Shown here in pieces: positions 1 to 12,532 of a stretch of 64,000 nt of DNA. How positions within the stretch are numbered: the stretch's first letter is position 1; the number at the start of each line of letters is the position of its first letter. The notes below the pieces were generated by a model. That model made no database searches and was not told where the DNA came from. It worked only from the letters and a program-made list of their open reading frames with translations. Made by a program: the position numbers and the translations under genes. The DNA lies in the NCBI GenBank assembly GCA_964019165.1, contig OZ025281.1, forward strand, positions 9,732,388-9,796,387. Direction: 5' to 3'. The DNA is from Mastigias papua. Lineage: Eukaryota > Cnidaria > Scyphozoa > Rhizostomeae > Mastigiidae.

Positions 1-716
<716 letters not shown>

Positions 717-1798
717 TGTGTTACCAACAGACTTTTCACATTATATAGTATGTATCTTATAGCACATAGGCCTAACATTGGATACATATAGAATAGTCGC
801 CCACTTTATTGATGAACCTACTGACATTGCAAGTGATCATGATGTCTAAATGCTACTAGCCATATTGAATATTTGTGGAATGTGACAGTCTACAGCAAAA
901 AGAGAGTTGTTTGTCCTCGAACGTCCACTTTGCACAATTAATGTTCAACCGTTTTAGAAGCAGCTTTATAGGGCCAGCGGCGAAGTAAGGTTTTCGGTCA
1001 CTGACTATAAGTTACGTGTGTCACATGCGACTGATTGCAGTTTATTTCAACAAACAAACAGAACGAGCATCTTATTATTTCTCTTCGTATGTGCCTAATA
1101 TTTCTAATTCTATTCCTAATTCTATCTAATCAAGGATAAATAGTTGAGTTGAATATGCCCTTCCGGGAGCCTTTGTTAATGGCTTTGATAGCTACCTCCT
1201 ATCTTTATTAATAGAATACATCTAAGCTGGGTGTTTCACCTCTTAGATAATTGGATAGACCGGGGGTATACTAAAGTAAATATTTAGCATATGCTTTGCA
1301 TATAGTTTTTAGAGCCTGTTCTTTAATGGATAATAATTAATACAAATCGTTTGAAAACAGTTCACAACCATTACTGCACGTCGGGTAGTTTACTGAATTA
1401 TTAGATATTTTGTTCAATTCAAACTTGCTTTAGTTTTCTGATGTATAAATCTTAATTTGATTAGCAATGGTTCATCAAAATTTGAGAATCAAACTTATTA
1501 AAGCCATTACATTTGTTTCTACGCTGTGAAGCCTCGTGTGGTTTAAAATACTAGAACCATGCTACCATCTGCTAAAACAGATAGCATTCCTACCTCTCAA
1601 AAAGTTGTGTAGTTTAAGAATTTTCGTGACGATGTCAAGCTCGTTACGTAGGGCGCACTACGTAAAGACTAGCATGCAGAATAAAATAACAGTTCCCACA
1701 AGCATCAGGATGAAAAACACTACAATGTGGGAACAGCCACCTCGTATGTTTAAAACTCAATTTTTCAAATGAAAAGTGATTCGGCCATAGGACAACAT
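717..1798. other. Intergenic, nothing recognised
   Basis: AT-rich sequence with only short unconvincing open frames and no recognisable domain, repeat end or RNA gene. Confidence 0.6.
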
Positions 1799-2175
1799 CT
1801 TATCAAGAATCTAGAATGCGCCAAAACATATTCAGACGGTAATTTTCGGATCATAGGGCAAGCAAGATCGTCCTTTCATTTAAGTGTTTTGGAATCGGTT
1901 TACATAAAGAGTCAAAACCCAGTCTTGTGTAAGCAAAACATTTTCATTTTCTCACTTGGACTCTTCAAGTAAACAATGGTGAATAGGTGCCAAGTGGCCA
2001 ATCATAGGACCATATAGACGCATTATTCATCATATCACGATTACCCGCATCTGGCTATATAGTTCGGTTCACGTTTCGGTCGTTATCCGATGTTTCATAC
2101 TCTGACGAGTTTCGGACGAAATAAGCTTTTCAGCATGCTGAAAGAATGTTGCCGATTTTCCGTGCTATAGTGAAT
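1799..2175. mobile_element. Foldback/MITE-like element, partial copy 2
   Basis: This is the reverse complement of roughly bases 1-380 of the first copy, with scattered substitutions. It includes the GTGCTATAGTGAA end at the right. The (TA)n half is absent, so it is a truncated copy. Confidence 0.7.
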
Positions 2176-2655
2176 CCGATACGTTTTCATACTGTATTGG
2201 CCTTCGATGTACACGGAAACGATGATGAATGCTGCGACTGTAAACTCCCCATAGTTCTAATTCGACGAACTGTAGAAACTATTCGATAAAAAACTCGTGA
2301 GAAAAACACTGCACATTCTTGCCAAGTCTTATACTTCTCTTAAATCTCAGCCTACGACTACCAACTGCTTCATCTGGTATAACACGCGTTACTAAATTGT
2401 TCTGAAAGGAACTACGAAAATATCTATCAATAATAGTAAAGAAAAACAGGATATATGATTTACGTAAACGGTAGTCTGTCTCAATAATATTTGGCAGTAG
2501 CAACCTACAAATAACAATGTTAACTACATGTTCAAAGCATGCCTTCTGATTAAACATCAGAAGACAAGTCATACTTATTAGATATAGCACAAGTTGCATT
2601 CTCAGGAATAATTAACTGAAAAGACGATCTAGAATTCAACGCAAGGGCAATCAAA
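2176..2655. other. Intergenic, nothing recognised
   Basis: No supportable gene. A 106-codon frame on the minus strand (2279-2599) has no recognisable family features. Confidence 0.5.
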
Positions 2656-2814
2656 ATGAACGAAATTATCGTTGAGCAGCTTATATACAGTGGACTTGAT
2701 TTTATTGACAGCAATCAGAGAAAATATGGTATAATCAGGGACGGTTTGCACATTAACGACGGAGGAGTAAGAATGTTAGCGGCCAATTTAAGTCATTATA
2801 TTAGATATTGCTAG
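2656..2814 (+). pseudogene. LINE ORF1 tail, SGNH-esterase-like fragment
   Basis: A 52-codon piece ending at a TAG seven bases before the endonuclease frame. It contains the DGLHIND block typical of the last catalytic motif (DxxH) of SGNH hydrolase/esterase domains found in ORF1 of some CR1/L2-type LINEs. Its position directly before ORF2 fits such a retrotransposon. Only the C-terminal end is left. The family call rests on this one motif plus context. Confidence 0.5.
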
Positions 2815-2820
2815 GAATTA

Positions 2821-4020
2821 ATGGGAAATGCTAGTAAAGTAGCCAGAAGTAAGTCAACTATGCCTAAGAGTTATAAAGGTATCAAAATGGCACAACTAAA
2901 TATTGTCTCACTCCGCAAAAGTAAACCAGAACTGGAGGTGCTTTTAAACGACAATAAGTTAGATATCACAGAGCTCAACGAAACTAGGCTTCACAAAAAT
3001 ACCAAGGATAGAGAGCTACAAATAGATGGATATGAAATATATAGAAACGACAGGGACACCGGTGATGGAGTAGCTATGTATGTTAGGAGTAGCTTGTCTC
3101 ACGATTATAGAGATGATGCTACTGACCCAAAATTAGAAATACTAGGGATTGAAATACTGCCTAATCATTCAAAGAGTTTTACAATATTGCATTGGTACCG
3201 TCCTCCAACTTCAGAGATAGGCACCCCATATTTGAGGCCCTTACCAGAATACTAGAACAAATGGACGCTGAGCGTAAAGAAATTATGCTAATTGGAGACA
3301 CGAACTGTTACTTTGCAAGCTTTAAAGATGGTAACACAAGAAAGCTAAAACTGATTTACTTCAAATGTCAGTTTGAGCAAACAATCAAGGAGGATACTAG
3401 GGTTGCCACGCATACGAATCATCAGGGTGAGCTCAAAGTCGCACAGCCTCTAATTGATCACTACTCTACAAGTCGTCCTAACTATGCTCCGCGTGTGGGG
3501 TAATAAAAGCTGGAATTACCGACCACTACGTCATTTATGGAATATGGAAAGTGAATACTAGGTTTAAAAATAGCAGGGAGCAAAACGTATCTCAAAGAAT
3601 GCAATATACTGCAGAATTTTGAAATCTAAAACTTTATGATCGTACGGCGCTTCTCCAAGATCTATAGAGCATTGACTGTCAGAGCGCTATCTCCGCACCC
3701 TCAGGCGTTCCAAATCTAATGGCAAACAACTTTTACGATCTCTTCTTATCAATCCTAGATATCCACGCCCTTCCAAAGAGAGGGCGCGCTAGGACGAGAC
3801 AAGCACCTATCCCATGGCTTTCTTCTAAAATCAGTAAGTTATTGCGCGAAAGCGACAAGTGGAAATATTAGCCGAGAAAAATCAAATAATGTGGCCTAGG
3901 TATAGGAAACCTCCTAGATTCTCAAAGCTCTGTCGTAAATTTTCTTTGTTTTCTTATTAACCAACCTATTATGAAACATCCAAACAAGTGGACAGCAGCT
4001 AAAATGCGAAACAACGAAGG
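2821..4020 (+). pseudogene. Broken non-LTR retrotransposon ORF2, endonuclease part
   Basis: The frame opens with an endonuclease/exonuclease/phosphatase-type N-terminus (AQLNIVSLRKSKPELEVLL, then LDITELNETRL and GDGVAMYVRSSL, matching the NxxS, ExxL and GGVxxY blocks). The frame shifts near 3200, continues to 3503, and decays with stops through about 4020 (PWLSSKISKLLRE linker block). The RT part probably resumes at about 5110 after an inverted insertion. CR1/L2/Jockey-like. It is not functional. Confidence 0.8.
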
Positions 4021-4419
4021 CGTTCATCATAATTCTCAGTTCCTCAACATCCACACAGTTTGAAATACATGCAAGTGCATGCAGCTTTTGTCGAGCTTTT
4101 TTTACAAAGTGAGTTTACGTGGTTCTTGAAATCTAGGTTCTTATCTAGCGTTACACCTAAAAATGTTTCTTCAACACATTCTGTTATTATAGTTGCACCG
4201 ATGTGCACTGATAGATCAGTGTTTTTCTCCCTAAAAATCAAAAGATGACATTGTCAAGATTCAGCTTCATATTGTTGTCATGAAACCACTTTGAGAGCTT
4301 CTGAGCATCTGTTTCAAGGCTAGATACAGTTTGTTCTAGTTCATGACCACACACGTAGATGGTTGTATCATCCACAAAATTGCAAACTTCAGTCCTTCCA
4401 CCAAGCAGAAAAGGTCGTT

Positions 4420-4750
4420 TGTTAGAGTACTAGTTCTGTACTTTATTTTGATTTCGTAATGTATGCTTCATGTGTTCATATTAGTTCCCTTTTATAATAT
4501 GTCCACATTTAGTGTTTACGTCATGCCTCGTCATTGTCCCATTGTCCCATCCCATGTGAGTAGCTATTGCGTTTAGTCTATTCTTGGTGTATTGTCTCAT
4601 TGCTTGCTGTCATCACTTTGTCTTGTGTAACACGTTGAATATAAATGTGGGTGTGCTGTGTGTCTGTAAGTTAAAGTCGTCGTGAGTTTGAGTACAGTTG
4701 TGTAAGTTGCCGTGAGTGAAAGTCGTTTCAGTTGAAGTCGCCGAAAGTTA

Positions 4751-4783
<33 letters not shown>

Positions 4784-4975
4784 CTGCCGTTGCCGTTGCC
4801 GTTGGCGTTGCTGATTGAAGGCATTAAATTTGGATGAACTTGGAACACTAATAATTATATGTACTTGCATTAATTTGTCATTTTGTTGTACCTCTTTACT
4901 TTATTAATTGTTATTTATATATCTTTATTACCCTGTTTATTACTTTATTACCTGTAAAACTTGAGTGGTTTTACA
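4420..4975. mobile_element. Solo LTR nested in LINE
   Basis: The 556-bp insert begins TGTTAGAG and ends TTTTACA (TG...CA), and is flanked by the 4-bp direct repeat CGTT (4416-4419 and 4976-4979). Removing it restores the interrupted reverse-transcriptase reading frame across the junction. It holds a TATA-like GAATATAAAT. These are hallmarks of a Gypsy-type solo LTR left by LTR-LTR recombination. No internal retroviral genes are present. Confidence 0.75.
4750..4809. repeat. Hexanucleotide (CCGTTG)n repeat
   Basis: About nine copies of CCGTTG with one or two substitutions, inside the solo LTR. A Gly-Asn repeat frame on the minus strand is produced by this repeat and is not a gene. Confidence 0.9.
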
Positions 4976-5034
4976 CGTTTATAAATACACCAAATAAGAG
5001 GGCCCCATAACAGAACCTTGTGATACCCAAGGCT

Positions 5035-6050
5035 TTGTATTGGGGCCCCTCTTATTCAATGTATTTATAAACGACCTTTTGCACTGATCTATCACTGATC
5101 TATCAGAGCATATCGAAGGGTAATACAATGTGGGATTCCACATGATTTATGTCTTGGGCTCCTTTTGTTTATCATCTACGTTAATGATTTTTCGCCCTTT
5201 CTTAGTAGATCTTCCCCATATATGTACGCAGACGATACTACTGTGACCTATTCAGCAGAGGATATTAAAACACTCTGTGATGGGTTAAGCGAGGGGTTAG
5301 CCGACACCTCAGAGTGGATGCAAGTAGCTAGCAAGCTTAGTCTTAACGCTAGAAAATCTGAAGTCCTAATCGTGGGTCACAAAAGAAAACTGAACAGTAT
5401 CCAACAACCGGTGCAACTAAAGATAGACGATGATTCGATGCGAAGGGTTCAGAAAGTAAAATATCTTGGACCAGAGGTTGATAAAAATTTAACTTGGAAT
5501 TGACAATACAATAGTGTCAACGACAAAATTAAGTGTGTGTTATCCTCAATTCGCAAACTAACAAATATTTTACCTCTAACAAAGGTAGAGAAGGTGTACA
5601 GAGCACTTGTGGAAAGTTATCTGAGATGCGGAAATGAACTATGTGATAGCTTATCTGATACAAAACTGGATCATTTACAGTCAATCCAAGACATGTCTCG
5701 GATAATAATTGAAAACGCATATTCAAAGGACGCGTGAGTGTGCAACTGGTTATCAGTCTTTAACCTTATAAAATATGATAAGGCTATAAGGACATATAAA
5801 ATATTGATCAACTTGTATTCTGAGAGTCTACAAGGAAAATTCACCTTGAGATCTCAGATAGCTGCATATGAGACAAGAAACTGCAACGATATTAGTATCC
5901 CAAAACAAAATTGTGGATTAAATTGCGGAATGAGATACCTCTCCAAATAAGGAACAGCCCCAAAATTCCCGCCTTCAAAGGAAAACTGAAAGAGCACTTG
6001 GTAAACTAGCAAGTATCCCAAAACCATGGTCTCTAGGAAGAGCAGCATTT
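5035..6050 (+). pseudogene. LINE reverse transcriptase C-terminal half, broken
   Basis: Short RT palm block at 5038-5085 (GPLLFNVFINDL), then a second palm block (GLLLFIIYVNDF) at about 5120, the catalytic YADDT box at about 5222, and thumb/connection blocks (VKYLGPEVDKNLTW, VYRALVESYLRCGNELC) to about 5950. Stops at 5502 and 5736 and frame changes break it. Probably the continuation of the ORF2 that begins at 2821. Confidence 0.8.
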
Positions 6051-6199
6051 ATTTACTTTATATAATATAGTTAGCTTATTCTAGCTATATTGTAACACGC
6101 TTATTTACTTTGATTTATAATCTTATGCATTCAAGCTGATAGAGATTTGTGGATAAATATTAGTAACGTAAGACACATGAAAAGACCCCAAGTACACAG

Positions 6200-7430
6200 A
6201 TGCATAGAATGCATGCGCGAAACGCGGCAGTGGCGACAACGAACTGCAACGATCAGTTCATATAGAATTTCTTATAAACAAGCCACTCCTACACGTATAT
6301 CGCAGTCCCGATTCGTGGAGGGATTTAAGGACCATCGTGTTCGATTCAAGAGCGACTAAATCTTCCATAGTTTTCCAACCAAGCTCATGGAAAAGAGGCT
6401 TGTTAGGTGCATCAAACCTACTATTCGTTGCAAAACGTGCGGCCCGGTTTTACAGTTTTTATAAGTGGCTAAGCTCCGTATTCCTACAGCAGCTGCAGAC
6501 GGAGCAAAAATAATGAGAGTGGGGTTCTACAACTCCAGTATAGAGTTTTTTAAGGTCTTTAGAGGAAGAAAGCTTCTTGCATGTTTCAAGATGCCAACCG
6601 CTCTATATACCTTAGAAGACACAATCTTGGCGTGTTCTCTCCGATGCTTTTGCTCTGTGGAAATGAGGATGGCATGAATTTTGATCACATTCAAAGAAAT
6701 TTTGTTTCCTTCCAACCACTCTACTAGCCCGCAGAGATTGCTGTCAACACGCTGTCGATTTCATAAGACTGATTAAAAATACTGGTGCGTAAGCATATAT
6801 GGAAATATTTGCGTGTTTTATAGCTATATGGAGGTCATTGATATAAATGAGAAATAAAAGAGGACCAAGATATTACCCCTGTGGTACCACTATAGTTACG
6901 TTTTGAACATTTAAATCCTCACCGCGTACTCTACAAAATTGTTTCTGGTAGGACAAGTAAGATATAAACCAAGAAAGCTCCAACTCTTGCACTCCACAAT
7001 GCATTAGCTTTCAGCAGAGAATGTTATGGTTGACGGTATCAAAGCCTTTTTCAGTTCAATGAATACCAAGTCCACTAGCTTTCCTAAATCCAATGCTTTG
7101 TACCAGTCATCGGTGGTTTTTTGGAGACATGTCACAGTTGAATTCAGATGTAGAGAGCCTGACTGATCCGAAGAACATTAGCTGCTTTCACTCATGTACT
7201 GATGCAGTTGATAGGCAGTCAACTTTTCAAAGAGCCTGGCAATGACTGGCAAGACAGATATGGGGCGATAGTTCGATTTATCGTATTTTCACCATCCCTG
7301 ATTATTGAAGTAACCCTGGGTAATTTCCATAAGTCTGGACAATTACTCGTTTCAAATGATGTATTAAACATGATTGCCAGAGAATCCTCAATGAAGGGTA
7401 AAGTAAGTTTTAACAAATAATAGGATATGA
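6200..7430 (-). pseudogene. LINE reverse transcriptase, minus strand, degenerate
   Basis: On the minus strand, 7416-7219 carries the RT finger region (NCPDLWKLPRVTSIIRDGE block). About 6900-6780 carries VPQG/LGPLLFLIYINDL, and 6715-6527 the connection region (SSKVYRAVGILKHARSFLP). Many stops and frameshifts. The order of blocks fits one LINE copy. Confidence 0.75.
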
Positions 7431-8653
7431 CGTCGCCCAGAGCTCTTTGAGGCCGTTATTGTCGTTGTTGTTTTGGCAAGTGCATCCTATGTCCTGTGCA
7501 TTAATATGCCTGAAATTAAATGAAGCACCCTATCTATTTACGTAATAATTGCCAGATAGAAGAAGATTGCGCGAGTGACCAATTTTGCTGGTCAGCTCTT
7601 ACAGTATTCATAAGCGTATTGAAATGATACCGTATTCATTATCGTCTTTGTGTAAATGAAAGGCCAAAACGGTTTGAAAACATTTCGTATTTATTTCAAT
7701 CCGATATCGTGTAAACGGTGTTTAAGAGTGGCCAAGATGGAAGGCCATCCAGCAGTTATGAGTTGCTTGCAGCTTAGGTCAAGCCATTGGCTTTTTCTCA
7801 AGAATTGCCCAAATTAAATTGATTTTTGCCTGACTGGGCAGCTACATTATATTAGATCCCATATCTGCCTCATACACCTACGATCTCAGGAAAATTTTCA
7901 TTTGTCTTGTCAGTTCATCCAACAATTTAGCTTCTACACTCTCCAATTCTAGCAATTGCCAGTAGATTACATGCTGACAGCAAACAATGAATTACCCTGG
8001 GAAACAATGTGAGCAAGTCAAATACATACATCAAGAGCGCCTGAGCGGAGGCATGAGGGAGCAATGAGCCCTTCCCATCATGAGAAGGGGTAGAGGTGTT
8101 AAATGTTCTTTTCCAATACAAAGATAAATGTTAAATAAAATTACTTTTACTCATTCATTATAGTACCATAATATCTTTACCGCAACACGTTTGCAAACAT
8201 CATGAAGAACAATACCAACCGAATGGATACTGAATCAGTTGCAAAGACAGTTTTCGAAAAAATGAGATGTGATTATGTGCGAAAATGTGAACAAACTAGC
8301 AAATTAATATATTAATCATCTCTAAATTCTTTCGAGACTTGGATGCACCTCCCAAACATTGGCTGTCAATTCTATTGAAATGCTTTTTCTACAACTGGTA
8401 GCCTGTCCTACTTTCCAAAGGAGTAATGCACCTGGCCAATGCAGATACTCTTTCTAGATATCCATCGCTATATGCCCTAATGTACCCTAATAAGAAATAG
8501 TACCGAGTTCATTATAGTGCCAAGTGCTTATACCATGTTTGCAAGCTTTTGAATACTAGCAGGTCAAAAGGATTTACCCTTCGGTAGCTCGATAAAAACT
8601 ACAATAAGTTTAAGTAATTAGCTGAAAGAGTGGTAAATCAAGGGTTAAATTTA
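7431..8653. other. Intergenic, nothing recognised
   Basis: No domain, repeat end or RNA gene could be supported here on either strand. Confidence 0.5.
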
Positions 8654-9120
8654 CAACTACTACTTGATATGGTGACTTCAAAGATCGTTGAGCCACAGAG
8701 TTACTCCATAAGTGCTTACAGGTATACATGCGCCAAGTATCTCCGATTTTACGATCTCTACCGAAAATCTTCCTGAAAAATGCACTCAGAGTTGCACAGG
8801 ATGATTAGGAGACGTCAAAAATAAGAAATTTTTCGCTCAGTTGTTGTACGGAATTTGAAAGTCCTAAGAAATTCAACCTTTGCGTGCGCAGGGACTGGGA
8901 TTAGCAATTGGGATCAAGTTGACAACTGCCACTTGGTATGGTGACTTCAAAGATCGTTGAGCCACAGAGTTACGCCATAAGTGCTTACAGATAGACATGT
9001 GTCAAAAATCTCAGGAAAATCCGCTCAGAGTCTCCCAGGATGAATAGGAGACGTCAGAAATAAGAAATGTTTCCCTCAGTTGCTATATGGAATTTGCAAG
9101 TCCTAAGAATTCAACCTTAA
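8654..9120. repeat. Diverged tandem duplication, two units
   Basis: The stretch from 8654 to about 8880 is repeated from about 8929 to 9120. Both units share GGTGACTTCAAAGATCGTTG, a CATAAGTGCTTACAG block and a TAGGAGACGTCA block, with about 10-15% differences and a deletion in unit 2. Non-coding. Its role is unknown. Confidence 0.8.
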
Positions 9121-10463
9121 AACTCAGGAAATTCAAGATTGGATAGCAAACTTAGTTCATATAGAACTACGCGTAATTCTTCATGATAATTTGATGGATT
9201 GTAGAAATGTTTCCCAGTATATAACCTTAAATATTTTCTCAGATTGCCATGGATCAACTTATTCTTAACAAGAACTGAGTTTAAGTTTTGTTTTCAGGGG
9301 GGGGGGGAGACATTAATAAAATGGGAATTTGGTTGGCTATAAAGAATTTCCACTGCCACCTGTTGACTTGCAACAGCCATCAATTCTGCTCTGGACAAGG
9401 CAGCACTTCGTAAAGGAAAATTTTCAATTAGTACAGGGACTAAAACATTATGTAAACTTGCATAGCTTGGTTTATAAAGAAGCATATTTGCAGGTTAAAA
9501 CATCTTTATAGTGTATTTATAAGGTTTAGATTATTGGTTCCCAACCGGGGCTCCAGGGCCTCGAACGGTTTCAAAGGAGCATGAAGGGCTGCTGTTGCTT
9601 GTTCGACCTGTGTTTCCTTAACTTGTATCATTCTTCACATTTGTCCTCTGGAAAAGTATGCTTATCGTAACATATATTCATTTCTCTAGGGGGGCCTGAT
9701 TCGAGAAAGTATGTTGTAGGGGAACGACATGTGAAATAAACTGAAAAGTTTTGGAACCAATGATTTAGACAGTAGAGGAGCCTAAGTGTATTTTCCTGAG
9801 TCAGCTGCTTGTACAAACTACCAGTATGCAACAGCGAACAAACTTTAGCTAATGTCTAAAAATGAATGTGAGTCCACTAATTATTCTGTTTTTTTCTTTT
9901 TTTGCCATTTTTGTTATCTGTTCATTTTGTGGAAATGAGTTTCGTTAGTTAGGCCGGCATTCATGGTGATATAAGAAGAAGTACAAGAACAGTAAAAATG
10001 ACAAACTCAATTTGAAGTAAAGGCTGAAGAAAGGGGAATATGTTTACTATGATCAAAGACTTGGACGTATCAGAGATCATCAACATAGCTATTCGCTGTA
10101 AATATTATATATTTTGTTGCCGAAACAAAGACTGGTCTAATCCAAACTTGATGGAATTCCACTCGTGACTTTTTCTCCTTTTTCCTGTTCTTTTGTTTTT
10201 TCTTGCTTTTGTTATTTTTCTTATATTTTAAGTATTATCATTTCTTTTTTATTGTTATCATATCATCTACAAAGGTTGATACAGTTAATTTTACACTGCC
10301 TGTTATTAGTGAGGTGTGCAATTATATTCTAATCATTATGAAAGAATGAAGATGTTTAAAACATTATTATTATTATTATCATTTTGTTACATATGCTAGT
10401 TTCCGAAATGCACTATGAATTCTTTACAAGCAAGCCAATTATAGACTGCCAAGTCTTTGAGAG
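9121..10463. other. Intergenic, low-complexity patches
   Basis: Holds a poly-G run near 9298-9307, a possible hAT-like end (GGTTCCCAACCGGGGC at about 9536), T-rich tracts near 10180-10260 and a short (ATT)n at about 10365-10380. No gene is supported. Confidence 0.5.
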
Positions 10464-10901
10464 GTGCATTACGCTGGGTCAAATACGCTGGGTGAATTTA
10501 AGGGCAAATTGCTCGCTAAGATAAGACCTAATATGAAATCCGTATTTGAAGTTCGTGATATACGTGGCGTGAGATGCCTAACTAAGCTCCGTGTTAAATT
10601 CAGTCCCCTGAATGAACATAAATTTAGGCACAACTTTGAATCCTTAAGTCCCATCTGTGCGTGCAACTCAGGTATTGAAGACAATGAGCATTTTCTCCTG
10701 CATTGCCCTATTTATGATCAGATGCGAAACGACCTCCTTGACCAGCTTTCGAGAATCCCTGGACTTGAGCTTGGAAATCTAAGCTCCGGTGCCCTTTGTG
10801 AACTTCTCCTTTTTGGAAATCCGCGTTTTAACGATATAGCTAATAAATTAATCCTGGAGGCAACAATATCATTTATCTTGTCGACTAGAAGGGTGGTGTG
10901 A
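10464..10901 (+). pseudogene. LINE ORF2 C-terminal zinc-knuckle fragment
   Basis: A 145-codon frame with the ExxxHFLLHCP block preceded by CACNSG (C-x-C...H...C), the C-terminal Cys/His motif of many invertebrate LINE reverse transcriptases, following an R-D-I-R-G block of the connection domain. There is no RT domain upstream in frame, so it is a 5'-truncated retrotransposon copy and not a host gene. Confidence 0.65.
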
Positions 10902-10976
10902 GCACATACAACAGCAGCGCATTATCTATTTTTAATTTTTCTATCGTCGTTGGGTTTGTTTAGAATAGTAAATAGC

Positions 10977-11112
10977 TCATCTCACATCAAATGTCTAGTA
11001 TTATTGGACATCTTCAAATGTTCAATATATATGCTTAAATTGTTTTTCCTGGACATCTAGCATGTCATTTTATCAAATAATTGTTAATCATGGGACATCT
11101 GATGTGAGATGA
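10977..11112. repeat. Short palindromic MITE-like repeat
   Basis: TCATCTCACATCAAATGTC at the left and its near-perfect reverse complement GACATCTGATGTGAGATGA at the right, 136 bp end to end, with internal GGACATCT echoes. No coding capacity. Confidence 0.6.
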
Positions 11113-12010
11113 CCTTTTCTTATTTTGATGTAAATATGCTAAATAGTAAGCACCATATGCAGTTGGGACCAGATGACTCAAGAGTCCTTTCCGGCTGTAT
11201 GTGGTGCAAGCAAAGTATTATATTGTATTTTTATTTTATTTTAATATTTAAAAAAACAAAAAAAAAGAGGTGCATTATAAGTGCGTGTAAGGTAGGTGTG
11301 AGGCTTTTTGATGGGCCTATCTACGGGGGGGGGGGGCTTAGCCATGGGAGGCTACTATGTGGTGCAAAGAAAAGTTCAGAAGAACTTTAAATCTTTGTGG
11401 AAACCAAGTAACAGGTTCAGCAGCCATGCTATTACTATGAAGGCACAAAATTATCAAACGAAGGATGACAAGCGAAAGCATAAGCTAATTCTATCAGAAT
11501 GAGCTACAAAATCAACCAGCAGTGTTGTACATAAGGCTAAAATGTACATAAATGTAAGTATATAAAAAAGTAAACTAAATACCTACCTATATATAATGAG
11601 AAACGAGATTGCGTCATTTCATTGAGCTCCTGACAAGACCATTTGTGCTACGTAATCTTTATATAACCTACAGTTACAATCTTCACCTTTCAGGTGATTG
11701 ATCCTTGGATCTCATTTGATAACCTTTGCCAAAGTCTACTTCCTAAGTAGGAAATACAAATTGACGCAAAAACACATATCTTATGAATGGCAACTATTTA
11801 GTCATTCAATCGAGTTGCTCTGTGTTGTATATACCGTATGGGAGGAAATGCAATGCTGATCTTCAATGCTTTTGATACGGATACAAATTGTATCTGTATA
11901 GCGTAAGCGGGGTCGTAATGACTGTCATAAAACTCGAGTAATGAATAAATAAATATAATCATCTTCATAAGACAAAGAAGTATTGAATAGAACCAGCAAT
12001 GAAATTAATG
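11113..12010. other. Intergenic, nothing recognised
   Basis: Contains A-rich (about 11250) and G-rich (about 11326) runs. No gene is supported. Confidence 0.5.
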
Positions 12011-12012
12011 TA

Positions 12013-12530
12013 CTCTCCAGTCCGGAATAGAAGGGGGGTGGGAATAAGCGGGGGGTTGGAAAAAAGTCTCAAAGTAAATAAGCGGGGGTTGCAATAAGCG
12101 GGGGGGGGGTGGAAAAAGCTCCAAGGTGAATGTCTATGGGGTGGGCTGTTCTGAATGGATGTGGAGAGAGCACCAACACATGCATTGGATAAAATGCTTT
12201 AACTTTTTGAAAAAAATTTATTAGGTTTATTATATATTTCTAGCATGCTAAAATATGTCTATCATCGTCGTTCATAATGTCATCATCATTGGCACAACTG
12301 TCGGCTGCGTTTTCAGTGCTTCTTGCAGCAATTACGCATATCACGCTAGCATTTTTTCAGCCCAACAAGCATTCACAACGAGTTACTGTCGCCGGACAAT
12401 TCTGGGTCTGGTTGGGAAGATTTCCTCATGGCTCAAAATTAATAAGCGGGGGGTTGCAATAAGAATGTCCTAGTGTGCATTTTTTGAAAAAATAAATAGT
12501 CGGGGGGGACGTCTATTCCGGACTGGAGAG
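12013..12530. mobile_element. Non-autonomous Tc1/mariner-like MITE
   Basis: The 518-bp element has perfect 19-bp inverted ends (CTCTCCAGTCCGGAATAG plus A) and is flanked by TA on both sides (12011-12012, 12531-12532), the target duplication of Tc1/mariner/pogo elements. The interior contains several AATAAGCGGGGG-type subrepeats on a G-rich strand and no transposase. Confidence 0.75.
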
Positions 12531-12532
12531 TA

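Larger units (their letters stand above)
4041..5033 (-). pseudogene. Reverse transcriptase fragment of a second LINE, minus strand
   Basis: Read on the minus strand it encodes an RT palm block (VSQGSVMGPLLF, then FIND), the catalytic box in the form FVDDT, and a following thumb segment (FLGVTLDKNLDFKNHV). The palm block and the FVDDT part are separated by an inserted 556-bp solo LTR. Several frameshifts are present. It meets the plus-strand LINE head-to-head near 5034, which creates a 38-bp imperfect inverted repeat of the same RT motif. Confidence 0.75.

Noticed and set aside
4597..4848. Gly-Asn repeat frame on the minus strand
   Set aside because: Encoded by a (CCGTTG)n tract inside a solo LTR.
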